From the NCBI GenBank assembly GCA_963970005.1, contig CAXAMN010021362.1, positions 1,396,170-1,460,169 of the forward strand: a DNA stretch of 64,000 nt, written 5' to 3'. The stretch is from Durusdinium trenchii (lineage: Eukaryota > Sar > Dinophyceae > Suessiales > Symbiodiniaceae). Below are positions 44,437-56,211 of the stretch, piece after piece. A program made the translations under genes and the position numbers. The notes below the pieces were generated by a model. It had not been told where the DNA came from, searched no databases, and worked only from the letters and a program-made list of their open reading frames with translations. How positions within the stretch are numbered: the stretch's first letter is position 1; each line of letters opens with the position of its first letter.

Positions 44437-46308
44437 GTGCGAGTCATCGAGTTCGCGCGAGGCGAATGCGATGGCAGGGCGAGTCGTTCGCGCGAGTCCC
44501 GGGCCGTAAGCCGCCGGATGAGAGAACGGTCATTGTGGGTGTCTTTTTGTTTGGGGCGACGCAGAGGTTAGACTTCCCGCTAGACGTTGTTTGTCTGCTG
44601 GGAAGGGGTGCGTTTGTTTGTACGCTAGAAGTCCAGGGTTCACGACGTCGTTTGGGGCACCAGCTGAAGTAAAGGAAATTTTTGGACTCGGATCACCCGT
44701 TTTGGCCATGTGAGTCCTTTGGTCTTGGACTTCCAGGGTGTAGGTCTCTCAAGCGCAGAGTGGTGGCAGCAAACTTGTTTGATGCACGCAAACAGCAAAC
44801 AGCCTAGGTATGAACAGAAAGGTCTGTTTGGTCTTCAGGAAGCATATGGTTGTCCATTCAGGCCTACTTTTGCTGAAGGATCAGAGAGGTGAAAGATTTG
44901 CACATATATTTGGACATTCTTCCCCACTTTACAGTAAATTACGGGGGTTGCTCGCCAATTGGTTGAGGTTCCCTTTTGTCCAGCCACGCCCCCCCAAAAA
45001 GGTTGACGTCTTCACTGTGTTTGGTGTTTAGATACTTTTGTTGCTTCTCCGAGTAAATCCCCTTCTAGGGAAGATGTGTTCCCGGTTCCTGGACAGCAAG
45101 ACCAAGGATGATAAGGAAAGCATATTCCAGAGTGAAGTGACCCAAAGTGATCCGCTAAACTTAGGACCGCCCGTGCCGGTGGCATGTCATGGGTCGCTTG
45201 GAGAGAGGGAATCTGCGGAGATGCAGTTGGACAAGAAAAGGGTTTTGGGAAGACCAATAATTTCCAGGAGTGTGGCATGTATGCAGTGTTAATTTGCTTG
45301 ACCACTATTGCAATTTGTGGAGAAAGTTGTTCCAAATTTTAACACCAAATAGAACAATCGCAGTGGAGGGTCAGTGAGCAAGATTATGGAACTGCTACGT
45401 GTGTTGCATGATCGGACCCCTTTGCTGTGGGGCATCTAAGGCTGTTTCATTGAGGGCATTGTAGAGAAGTTTCCGTGTTGAGAGCCCTTGAGTCCACTTG
45501 CAAGCATGGTGATAGCGAAAACTTGGTGTTTAGAAAGGCCAGCGGAAGGCCACCCAGTGGAAATATATTCTGTCATATTCTTTCTGATTCTTGATAAGAT
45601 CAGGCTGCACCATCGTGGGTCAAGTGGAACCTTCCTTCAGAGTGATGTTTTTTTGCACAAAAACGTCAAACACTCTGTTGACTTATAGACATCGACTCAC
45701 ACCCTACACATCCCTACACCTGAAAGCGCAAGGAAAAACTGAACGCCTTTGTGCTCTTCTCGGCTGACCATGGCTCACCCAAATGTACCAAACCACATTG
45801 TCGCAGCAAGCTGGCCCCTACCGGCATTCAGAAGACCTAGGACCTAGGAACATGGGAGAGGAGGTTATGCCCATCTCATGAATACCCATGCGAGAAACCT
45901 GTCATGAGCCACCACATGGTCGCAGAGTTGTGCAACAGGTCAAAACTTGCCACGTCCTCCATGAAACCAGTTTTCATGCAGAAAATGGGTGTGAGACGAC
46001 TGTTACAGAACAAAACCAAGCGGTTTCACCCATTTTCATGCAGGTTACTGTACAAACTTGAGATGAACAGAAAACGGGATGGGTGTGAGTCCAACCCCCC
46101 AAACCAAAGCGGAGCTGGTGACTTTAATAGATCACCACCCCCCTAAAATGACCACATGTCCTGAAAATCATTCTAATTATGGGAAGACCAACACCTAATG
46201 TTTCCACGTGGTCCAACATCATCCAACACGACACCACACGTCACCTGGATGTGTCGTAACTTGCACCGGGACCTCGGCCGTGGCCGGTGCTGCGGTCCCG
46301 GCGACCAG
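44437..46308. other. Non-coding stretch (intron-like)
   Basis: Nothing supported. GC content falls to intron level. Confidence 0.4.
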
Positions 46309-46381
46309 CAGAGTCCGGACGCGGACCGCCGCTGAGGCGTTGATGTTGAGCCCCGAAGGCCTCTCCGGAGAGTTCTTCTTC
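46309..46381 (+). CDS. Exon of HAVNEAVI...THSWKEG protein, ALMLSPEGL block
   Basis: The frame reads RVRTRTAAEALMLSPEGLSG then EFFF, ending in phase 0 before GTCGCG. It follows a CGACCAG acceptor, though the left edge could be up to 50 bp further upstream. The next exon (46891) starts VTHSWKEG in phase 0, giving EFFF-VTHSWKEGVYEF, a smooth beta-strand into a His/Trp motif. Confidence 0.52.
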
Positions 46382-46890
46382 GTCGCGCGGGCACGGAAGG
46401 ATGGGAGGGAGGATGGATGAAGTCGGAGAAGCTGGTGGTGTGTGGAGAGTGCTTCATTACGGTGCTATACGGTGCTTATAGTATTTTTTTAACCATGAAT
46501 TAGAAGCCCGTGTAAGATCAAAGACGTGTGTCTCACAAAGATCCTGGGTTCTTCATATGTTCTTTTGTCCCTCTTCTTTTCTCGTCCTCTCTCTCCCTTC
46601 GGATCTGTCAGATGAGGCCAAGGGTTGATGGTTTGGAGAGACATGCTCGGGAGGAACTTGATTCCCATCCAAGTTTGTTCTATTGCCTCTAACAGTCGGT
46701 AAACAATGATCACACTTTTGAACAAGGATGAACAAGGCCTTTACATGTAAATCATCATCATCCGCTGTTATGGGTAGTTACGGTAGTAGGATAGACCCAA
46801 CCCATATCCGAGTGAGATTGTTTTCAAGCGATCACGCTGTGTTCACAGAGATCCTGCACTGACTTTCGACTAGATCTCCCGATTTCTGAG
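46382..46890. other. Intron
   Basis: Begins GTCGCG, ends TTTCTGAG. No features. Confidence 0.5.
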
Positions 46891-46935
46891 GTCACTCACT
46901 CCTGGAAGGAAGGCGTCTACGAGTTCAGCCGCAAG
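46891..46935 (+). CDS. Exon of HAVNEAVI...THSWKEG protein, His-Trp block
   Basis: Acceptor GATTTCTGAG, 15 codons VTHSWKEGVYEFSRK, then GACACC as a GA donor. The coding-like frame also continues (DTENETPAVEWSFF), so a longer exon is possible. His-x-Trp followed by Glu-Gly suggests a conserved active or binding site, but no function is known to me. Confidence 0.55.
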
Positions 46936-49900
46936 GACACCGAAAACGAGACACCAGCGGTCGAGTGGTCTTTCTTCAGACGCCAGAGACCAGTGAATCC
47001 ATGTGAATTTGTTGCTACCAGGGACAAGAAAGAGACGGAAGTCCATGTGCGTCGGAAGTCTTTTGTGCACCAACTCAGCAGAAGCCCCGGGTAGCTTTGG
47101 GCTGGAAGGAAAGCATCGAAGCAATCAGATGGCCAGTGAAAGTTTCTATCATGCGAGCTGCAAGACCTATCAGCTGGCCTTGGCAGGTCTTGAACCATTG
47201 GCAAGATGAAGCGCTCTCCATGTGGTGCTGCTTTTTGGCCAATCCACAAACCTGGCAGCGCGAGGACTCGTGAAGCGTAGCGTGTGTGGTTTCGTGTGGA
47301 AGAATGTCGACGTGTGTTGTGTTCGCTTGGAACACGATGAATGTCGGCGTCTCGGCGTCGTGATCCAGAACGCAACCGAAAATCGGAACAGAAAAACACA
47401 ACGACTTCTGGATGAGAGCACACTCAAGCTCTTTTTGCATGGTTTTGCTTTGTGTTTGATACAAACGACTTGGCTTCCTGACAGCCCTGGAACACAGGGC
47501 GATTCCCAACTTACTGACCTGGAGCAAAGGTTACCAGGTGTCGGAGGTTGACGACCTCTTGGGAACTTCAGGTGATGCCTTTATGTTCCCTGTGGCACCT
47601 GAGGTCAAATGGCCGTGGGTCAAAACCTCTCGCAACCAAGCCGTTGCTTCACCTCCCTCGCAGTCCGTTCATGTTCGGGGGTCAATCAAGGTCCCCCGGT
47701 CAAAGGTTTTTTCATACCCAACCTTTCAACCCCTAGACACATGGACAACTAAACCTAGAACCTGATTGACCCCTGTTTGGGAGCCAAAACATGTTCTTTG
47801 TTTCAATTTGTTCATATCAAAAGAGGTCCATCAGGTTCTAGATATTGGGCTCTGCTCCTGGTCTACCCCTTTTCTTCCGACCCATACCGGTCACTTGGAC
47901 CGCGTTCGTTCGTCGAAGGGAGCCCAGCATCGTGGAACCTCCGACGCCGTCGGTGTCCGGCTGGGCGGTGACGGACAGTGGGACACGCAGCATCCGCCTT
48001 CACCAGTTGGATGTGCATTTCAATAGGGAGAGACCCAACCAAATGGGTTTGGGTCTCCATGTCACCATCTTTTTGATACACACCCATGATCACCCATGTT
48101 TAAAAATGAAAAGACCTGGTTTTGTCGTGTAGAATTCATTTAAAAACAATGTACAGTAGTGTTTGTTGGGGATGAGAAGAAAAGGCTGTGAAATCAATGG
48201 TGGGCCACGCATCGGCGCCCGCTCCGGACTGAGCACCTGTGTGTTTTGCGTCGTTGGGTGAGATTTGTCCACCTTCCAAAACCGCATCTTGCAGCTCCCC
48301 CCTGGAAAATTTCACCAAGCTCCATGTTTCATCGACTTCAAGAAAGTACCTCGCGGTATGTGTTATTTTTTTAATCAGGGTTTTCCGGGGTGCGTTTTGG
48401 GCAGTTTCTGGTGCCATCTCCTCGGTTTTCGGATATAGCCAGATTGAAAATGACGTCCTTCAAAACGGTGGATAAAGAGCCGTTCTCCCCTTTGTTCGCT
48501 GTGCTGAACGTGGACCCCCGACCCTTCTCCAGGACCTAAATCAGCTGTCACTTGGAGAAATGGATGTGGAGACATAGCCTGGAGTTTCACCAGCTTTGGT
48601 AGAAAGAACAGGTGTTCAGGTGCTAAACGTGGAATTTTCAGTTGCTTCGCCATGCTTCGCCTTTCAAGTCATCGGTGCGCGCAACCCGAAACGAATTCCG
48701 TTGGAAGCTGCGTGGCGGTGTTTCAGTGCGGTGTGGCACTGTCAGAGGGTTGGAAGGAAGGAACACGAGAGGTACGACATCCCCTAGTAGCGTACGGTGA
48801 TGTGTTAGACCTCCACTGGTGCCGGTGCCAATATCTTCGTCGCTTCGGTCAGTTGGTCAGTTCCGACTCGATCCGAGAGGAAACAGGGGTTTTCACTGGT
48901 CGGTGACTCCCAACGAAGCGAGCTTAACACTGGGCGAGACGGTGGTTCTGCCGTCGATTCGCGGTTCTGCCGCATAGAAAAAGGCGAAGAGCATGATCTT
49001 GGGCAGACCTTAGGACCTCACTGTTGCAATCCATCTGGTGAAAACCAGGTGATACTCGCATGGTTCTGTATTGTGTTTGCTTCAACTAATTTGTTAGGCA
49101 GTGAACCCAAAGAAACCATATCTATCCATATCTCAAAAGCATCAGCCACACGATTTCTGCAGTCCTTTTTCTCTCTTCACCTCACCATCCACCGGTCCTT
49201 TTGGCGAACAATAAAACGACGGCCGGACGGAAGAAAGTTCGACCGGACCGAGACCGCCGGGTCTTCCGGCCTCGCTTTCAGGTTGGGTCAATCCTTCGAC
49301 CTCATGGACTCTCCGTTTATGCAGGCCACCGACGCACGTGCGCACGCGCGCTGCGTCTGTCGCGGATAGAGCGAGCGATCTCCCGCGCTGCGTATGTCGA
49401 GAAGATAGCGCGCGTGCGCGTTTGGACTAGGCCGGGGGACGTTTTCAAGTGTCCGAGCACGAAGACTTGGGCCAATGGGAGCTGCACACATCGTGATGGG
49501 TGGAAGATTCAGGTACGACACTCCGTGTATGGAATGTATGCGCTACACTAATACATTGACCCCTGAAACCATGCAAGTATGGCTGTTCCATGCAGCGTCT
49601 GGGGTATGAGTTGTGCAGTCACTCCTTAGTCTTTGTCAAACATTGTCTCGGAGGATGTTTGAGGGATTTGTGAAGATGCAGTTCCAATTCGGATACCATG
49701 TATGCAAGCAGAAGCAGGGTTCACCCCATATCTGCAATGACACAAGTTCATATAGGAAGTATATATAGTTTGAGTGCATGTAAGATCTTTCATCCCCTGA
49801 TGACTAGTAGCTTTGGTCGAGCTTCCAAGTGATCGCTGCTTGCTGTTTCACCTTTGGCGTTCTGGCCGTGTATCAAGCCGAAAGAACACAGCCACACTGA

Positions 49901-50168
49901 AACCAAAAGCTTCCGAACAGATCCACAAAAAAGACCTATAGCTCCAAAAGCAGCCCAAGCCAGGAACCCAACAATTCAAACAGTAGACCAACTCAATGAA
50001 CCAATCAGCTTCTTTCAACCATCCGCCATTTCCAAAATCCCGCCCTTCTTGAGCCTCACACTTCGCTTCATGCCATCTCCAACCGCCCCGCGCATGTCTG
50101 GCGCCACATCTCCTGCCTCCTTTTTTCGGCTCCCCAAAGCCCTGAATCGGCGTCAGCTCGAGCATCAG
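46936..50168. other. Long intron-like stretch
   Basis: At least one exon linking the His-Trp block to the VVVPN block is expected. GC-rich candidates at 47925-47990 and 49325-49500 are open in more than one frame and cannot be chosen between. Otherwise nothing. Confidence 0.35.
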
Positions 50169-50220
50169 GCACTGTCCTCCCAGCAGTTGCACTCCTTCGT
50201 GGTGGTGCCCAACGTGGCTT
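50169..50220 (+). CDS. Exon of HAVNEAVI...THSWKEG protein, SSQQL...VVVPN block
   Basis: Acceptor CGAGCATCAG, then ALSSQQLHSFVVVPNVA, with a GA donor at 50221 or a GT donor at 50214. In the family as I remember it, this block ('AL..S..L..V.N....YTR.WCV') comes after the His-Trp block and before a 'YTRLWCVYE' block, which was not found downstream. Confidence 0.48.
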
Positions 50221-52217
50221 GAAGATCGACGAAGCGAGAGATCCCCGTTGGATTTGGTTCCATGGGGTCCATGGGGTCCATAGTAGACGGCCAGATGTTC
50301 CAGGAGTATATGTAACGTTCTTCAAAGAACTCTTAGTTTTTTACGCTTTTGGTAGACTCCACATCTTCTTTTCGTGGTCGGAAGGCGACTTTGGGCGTTT
50401 TTTCCTCTCTCGGTCCGGATCCAAAGCAAGCTTCATCCAGCTTCGGTCGATTCTCTCTCGATAGATGTGACCCGTTGGGTTCCCATTGCCTTCTCTTCCG
50501 AGCTGCACGAGCTGCACAGCAACACAGGTCACCGAGAGCCTCTACTGCCGCCTTTGGTGCGTGGCTGAGCTGTGGAAGGTGCCGCGGCAGACTTCTGAGA
50601 GGGAGATGTTTGATTGGGTTAACCTGGATCGTCTGAAGATCTGAGAATATGATCTGTAGTCCCCCAAAAAGGAGACGCATACTGCCAGGCTGAAGTAGGG
50701 ATATAGTTGACCAGGTTTGGATGAAGAGGAGAACTTGGTTCTCTGAAAAATGGAGCATTTGCTTCGCGCAGTGTCCCAGGCAGCAGGTCATGAAAAAACT
50801 TCTTCTTTCCAGCAGATGCAATGGCTCAGGCTTGGGTGAGCCAATACACCCGAGCAGATGCCAGTTCACCCAACCATCGGCAAGCCTCGTTCTGGACATC
50901 CAATGGAAGAGCTGTCACTGAGGTCGGCTGTAGGTCCTGGGCCCCCACAGCGAACCCAAACCCCTGGTGCGCTTGAGCCCACACCGAACACTGAACGGAC
51001 CTGATCGCCGCCGCGCTCGCGCTCGCGAGCGACCCAGCCGGTGTACCCAGGCGATGGAGGTCCAGAAGCTGCGGGGAGATGGTCGGATGATCCAAGTGGC
51101 CAAGGACAGACACGGTGGAGGGGGGATGGGCGAGCATCCGGGGTTTTGTAAAGGTTTCTTTGTTTTGGAAGAGCTGACCCTGCAGCTGCAAGTGAATTAC
51201 ACTCTGAAAGAATCATGGGAAGTGGCAAACCCAGCTGTTTGGTATGAGGAAAAGGGTCATCCGAACTCAGGGCCATCCACATAACGATGATTTCAGGAAG
51301 TGTATGTATAGGTATGTTGGGTGGATAGATGCATTTTCGGAAGCTGGAACTGTGAGTGGGCAAGAAAAACTGTGGTGCTTTCTTTGGACCTTTCCTGTGT
51401 GCTGCAAATGAGACTCACACGACAGCCAGTAACTCCTTGGTGTGAAGCACACGATTGAGACACGGACCATGTCAAAGTGAGAAACTTCTCAAGTGGACAA
51501 GCCGTTCAGGCGCGGTTCAGCAGTGGTTTTGTTGACCATTTTATAGTTAGTGGAACAGTGGATCCAAGTCTGGATATGCATAGCCAATCATGGGAAAACA
51601 TGAAACAACGAGATATGCATCTTCCTATACCCACCAAGTCTTCCACTTCGTCATTTTCCGCCCCGAAATCGAGCGTGTGTTCACAACCACCGGCAGTGGG
51701 TCTAAAGCAGTACCCTACAAACCACGGAAGGTTGACATCCCTTGTAGATGGATCTCTTCAATCGATCGGTGGTTCACCAGGGTCCCCCTGTTTTGACCTG
51801 CCAAACGTGGGCACCGAGACCTTTTTGTGTGAACAAGTTCGATTCGAAAGGTTAGTTGGGTGTAGACTGGACCATGGGTCCAGTTGGAGAAGGTTTGACC
51901 TACCGCACACGACCAAATCCACCACCTTGACCCTCCGGACCCTACCCAAAGAAGCAAAGAAGGAGGGACAATCAGAATGGGTTCGAAGTGAAATACACTC
52001 AACAAAAATTGGGCTTGAACGTTTGGAAGTGAAACATCTCAAGATTTGAGGACAATGTGAAGGATTCTCACAAGGCCGGGAGGAGGTCCGTTCTGCACGA
52101 CCTCGCTGTGGGGCGCAAAGCACGCGGCAGAGCCGGGGCGTTCTCGAACACGGGGTTTTCTCGTCGGGGGGGTCGGGAACGCAATCGCTCAGACATGTCG
52201 TCAAAGGCCCATGCATT

Positions 52218-52442
52218 TGCACAGTAACTAAGAAGCTATTAGGAACAAGTGCATCGCTTCTAGTAACAAGTGCCTTACTAGTAGGAACAAGAAGCTACTA
52301 GGGGCTCCTGGCCTTACTACTAGTAACAAGAAGCTATTAGGGGCTCCTGGCCTTACCAGTAGGAGCCTTCGGACGCTCGAACGGGGCTCCTGGCCGTACT
52401 AGTAGCAAGAAGCTAGTAGTAACAAGTTCTGCAGGTCTCAGA
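52218..52442. repeat. CTAGTAGTAACAAG-family repeat, forward orientation
   Basis: Units AACAAGAAGCTATTAGGAAC, AACAAGTGCCTTACTAGTAG and CTACTAGGGGCTCCTGGCCT alternate, like the 4648 array but more diverged. A fragment lies at 52905-52934. Confidence 0.8.
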
Positions 52443-53317
52443 GACTCTTGGTTGATAGGTCTGTAACAAGTGCATGAGAGATTATTCTGTGTGCGTGTGT
52501 CATTTGCCACGGTCAGGAGCCACCTGAATGGATCCTCAAAACATGACTAAAACATACTAAAACGTTGTTTGATGGAGATGACACAGTTATCTGACTTATT
52601 TCTTTTGGTCCATCACGGTGGCGGAGTTCTGACCCCCAGGTTTAGTGCAGCGGAGAGCATAGTCGGACTACAACTCACGGGGGTGAAGAGGGTGAGCTCT
52701 GCTGGAAGCTTGACTGGGGTGGATATACTCGGTCATATTTGAAGTGGATGTGTCCTATTTCCTGCTGGACGATCCTCACTCCCTGAAAGCATCATGCTGT
52801 TTGACCGCTGTTCACCAGCTGTTTGGCGCTGTTTGACCGATTTGGTCATCCGACTCATCTCATCGGGACCGTCGGGATCCGTTGTGTTTGGTTCCATAAC
52901 GAGGGCATTGCTAGTAGCAAGAAGCTAGTAGGTCTTGGACCACGGTCTTAGAAGCCAATTGGTTTTTCCTTGAACCATTTTGATCCACTGGGTGAACAGG
53001 ATGAGTACATGTGAGTATCCTATTTCTGAGTCATACCGCCATACCACACACTCCCTGGAATCGTTATGTGGATGGCATGGTGGTGTTTCACTTTGATTGT
53101 TCCAGCACGTGTATTGTTTGTACTTGTATTATAGAAAATTTGCATTTACAGACTGACCCAACAGTGACAGAAGATGATGATTGATATAAAACCAGCAACA
53201 TGGATCGAAAACACTGGATCTATACCTGCACCATCCATTCAATGGGTGTCCTGTCTGGAGATCCGCAGTGTAGGGTAGTCCAGCCAGGACACCCAGACAG
53301 GATGGTCCTGGTATATA

Positions 53318-53407
53318 CCCTAGGGATCCAAGTACCTTCTCAGAAGGTGTTTGGGATGGGGAGGGTCCAAGTGCCTTCTGAGGTTCGGTACGACTGGATC
53401 CCTAGGG
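53318..53407. repeat. Foldback element related to 7552-7631
   Basis: CCCTAGGGATCC (53318-53329) pairs with 53396-53407. Inside, AAGTACCTTCTCAGAAGGTG matches the 7552 element. The second arm has decayed (GTGCCTTCTGAGGTTCGGTAC). It is preceded by another foldback piece (53235-53310) of the GGACACCC family. Confidence 0.75.
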
Positions 53408-53546
53408 ATAGGAAAAAGGGGTGATCTATGGCATACACCATCAATCTAGGCATATATGGCATACATGGAGTGTCTGGGTATAGGAAAAAAAGGAGTGATC
53501 CATAAACCACCCGAACTCCGTGGCGCTGCATATCCTGATCCATCAG

Positions 53547-53615
53547 GTCCGTCCCACTGAGATCGCCACGCTGATCCACGGAGCCACGTGCTCCGATGTG
53601 GCCTGGCGGGGACGC
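53547..53615 (+). CDS. Coding-like exon, unassigned (TEIATLIHGATCSDVAWRG)
   Basis: Acceptor ATCCATCAG and donor CGC/GTTGGC enclose exactly 23 codons: VRPTEIATLIHGATCSDVAW then RGR. High GC3. It may be a later exon of the HAVNEAVI/THSWKEG protein, but only position suggests this. Confidence 0.37.
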
Positions 53616-56169
53616 GTTGGCGAGAAAACGGGTGGAATGAGATGGGATGGAACATGATGGAACCATAGATGGCCTTGACAAAGATCTACTAGACATGGGA
53701 CTCTTATATTTATCTATAAAGGAGATCATAGGGTGGTTGAATTGGGGTCCAGGTCGGGTTCAATGTCGGCAGGTGTTTGTAATATGGAGTCTTTGGGTAT
53801 ACTCAATGGATCTCAATTGGTTTGATTCATCGAATTGAGGGGATCTACTCCCCGGTCCAAAACGTACCTGGCAGCTGGACCGGACCTCGAAGAATCTGTA
53901 CGTCTCAGACGTCTCCGGTATGTGGGTGGTACCTGGAGCCCCACACACAGGTTGACCATGTCAGGTATACACCCTGGTGTCGACGATCGCATGGACCCTG
54001 AAAACACACTCACACTGCCTGGTAGAGGAAAAAACAAAAAGGACGCAAGGGGCGGACGTCAGGCAGGGTGTAGACAGGCGAGCCCCAAACGTAGGCGAGA
54101 CAAGCGTGGTGGCACCCACGACGTCACCGGTCGGACCGGTGAGTGCAAAAGGGTAGTCACCCAGAAAGTCCCCTCCGCTTTTGTTGTCTTTGGTTTCAAG
54201 AGATGAGGGGGGTCACGGTTCTTTGGAAAAGAGATGAGGTCACGGTATATATGTCTTTTGTATTGGTTCGAAGTCACGAAGTCTCTGAGATGAGGGGGAC
54301 TGTCGTCTTCGGCGTCTTCGGTTTTACTTTTTTTCTGTCATGATGTGGCCTCGGTGGGTGCAGCTAGAGTGGGTGGAAGAGGTCATTCTCCAATAGAGAT
54401 TCACTCTCGGAGGTGGGGTTGAGGAAACTTATGGTGGAAACATGCTGAGCATGCCATTCAAAAGTATCCGCACTTTTGGGCAAATTTTACGGGTCAGCAT
54501 CCTTTTGCCTTTTGGACGTCAATCCAAAGAGGGTTCACCGCAGGCGGGGTCCAAATGGCCATGCTTTCGAGGTCAACGATGAGAAACGGATTCGAGCCTA
54601 CATCGCGGGCAAGGAACAACACATCCAGGAGAAGTCAATAGCGATCCAACTCGGACAGTCCTGGTGGAACATGGGGACATGGCTTGGGATTCTGGTTGCC
54701 AAGCTGAGGATTTCCCTTGAGACAAACACGCATATGTTAGGCCTGTCCGAACTTACCTGTAACAGTCGATCAAGAAGTATCACAATCTTAGAGAAAGGCC
54801 CGCCACCTAACCACCATCCTCTACTGGTAATGGGATAGACAATCAAACCATATCAAGCATACCTAGCACTTCCAATGGGGAGACCTGTAGGGTTGTCCAG
54901 CCAGATGACCCGTTGGAAGCAGCTGGTGTGATTCATCCAAGTTTCAGCTCAAAAGACCTCACGCCAGGTGCTGGATCCATTCTTGCCAACGCAACCTGTG
55001 CAACCTGTGCAACGCAACCTGTGGGACCATTTCCATGGCATATGAACCTGACTCTGACTGAACACTGGTGTAAAAAGCGGAACTCTCCATATTCACCTTA
55101 TCATCCACCCCGTTCTTTTTTGTAGGCATGTTTTCTGGGAATGGTGTTTGTGCGAGCATCCATTCTTTTCTGCGGAACTGCAATGAATTGTAAAAGGAGA
55201 CACTGGAACTTCAACAAAAGAATTGCCAGATTTGCTAGTCTCACCAGTCTCGTCATTTTTCATCAGCTTCACCAATTTGACCAAGTCCAAAAAGAACGTG
55301 CGACCGTCTTTGAAATTGTGGGATCATTCCTTATAGCCTAGTGTTTTGACATGTGGTGAACCGACACCTCCGAACTGCCAATTTACAACTCCAACTCGCC
55401 AAACAGGAACAGTGGCATTTTTCCGTGTCAGTGAGTGAGAGGGTATCGGCCACAAATAGGTTTCGGGACAAGGTCATGGCCTCCGCTTGCGGAACAACCA
55501 ATCCCACACACTGGATCTTTGACCCCAAACAGCCCCAGAAAGACCCCCCCGTTCACCCACCCACCCTGGCCTGATCGGCAGTCCGACATGGCAGTGGGCG
55601 ACAAATGTTGCCTTCCACAAGGCTGCAACGACTTCACCGTTTTCACGAGAAAGTATATAACCCGAACGAGAAACCACCAGCGGTCTCCACACAGCGGGTT
55701 AGGAGATGATCAAAGACTTGGCCGGGATGAAGAAGTCCAAAAAGACCCACCACAGCCACGCACTCGGTGAGGGTGGGCCAATGGCAGGAATGTAGTTACG
55801 GATGGTTAGTCAGATAGTCATGTTTCGAGCTATTGAAGCCAACATCTGCCAATGATGCAGAATTTCTACCTGTTCATCCATCAAACCAAGGCCGAGGCAG
55901 AAACTCTGAACAGTTGGAAAGGTCCCCAGATGTCCCAAGTAATTGATCTTAATGGATGTTTGTTGGTATTCAGTGGGACGAACTTCCCACCTCGCAGGTG
56001 AAGAGGCACAAGTGCTTTGCTTCGCTGCAGAATGATGGCAGAAGAGCTTCAGAACATGGGATTTGGACCTAGCCTTCCTTTTTGAAGCTACACATAGTTA
56101 GGAGGGTCAGCATGCTTACGCGAAAGTTGACAGTGTGTTTTAATTTGTTTCTTTAGAAGCATAGGGCGA
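53616..56169. other. Non-coding stretch before the retroelement
   Basis: No supported exon. A GTCCAGCCAGATGACCC repeat fragment lies at 54895-54925. The 5' end of the retroelement must lie here, but no terminal repeat was recognised. TTGTTTCTTTAG at 56148-56156 looks like a splice acceptor just upstream of gag. Confidence 0.4.
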
Positions 56170-56211
56170 TTGGTGTTATGCCGCTACCTTTGGGCTTACA
56201 GTTCACGGGTG

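Larger units (their letters stand above)
50221..53546. other. Non-coding stretch with a repeat cluster
   Basis: It contains the repeat array at 52218-52442 and a fragment at 52905-52934. GC-rich patches at 50990-51090 and 52075-52165 are open in plus frames without reliable splice edges. Confidence 0.4.
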
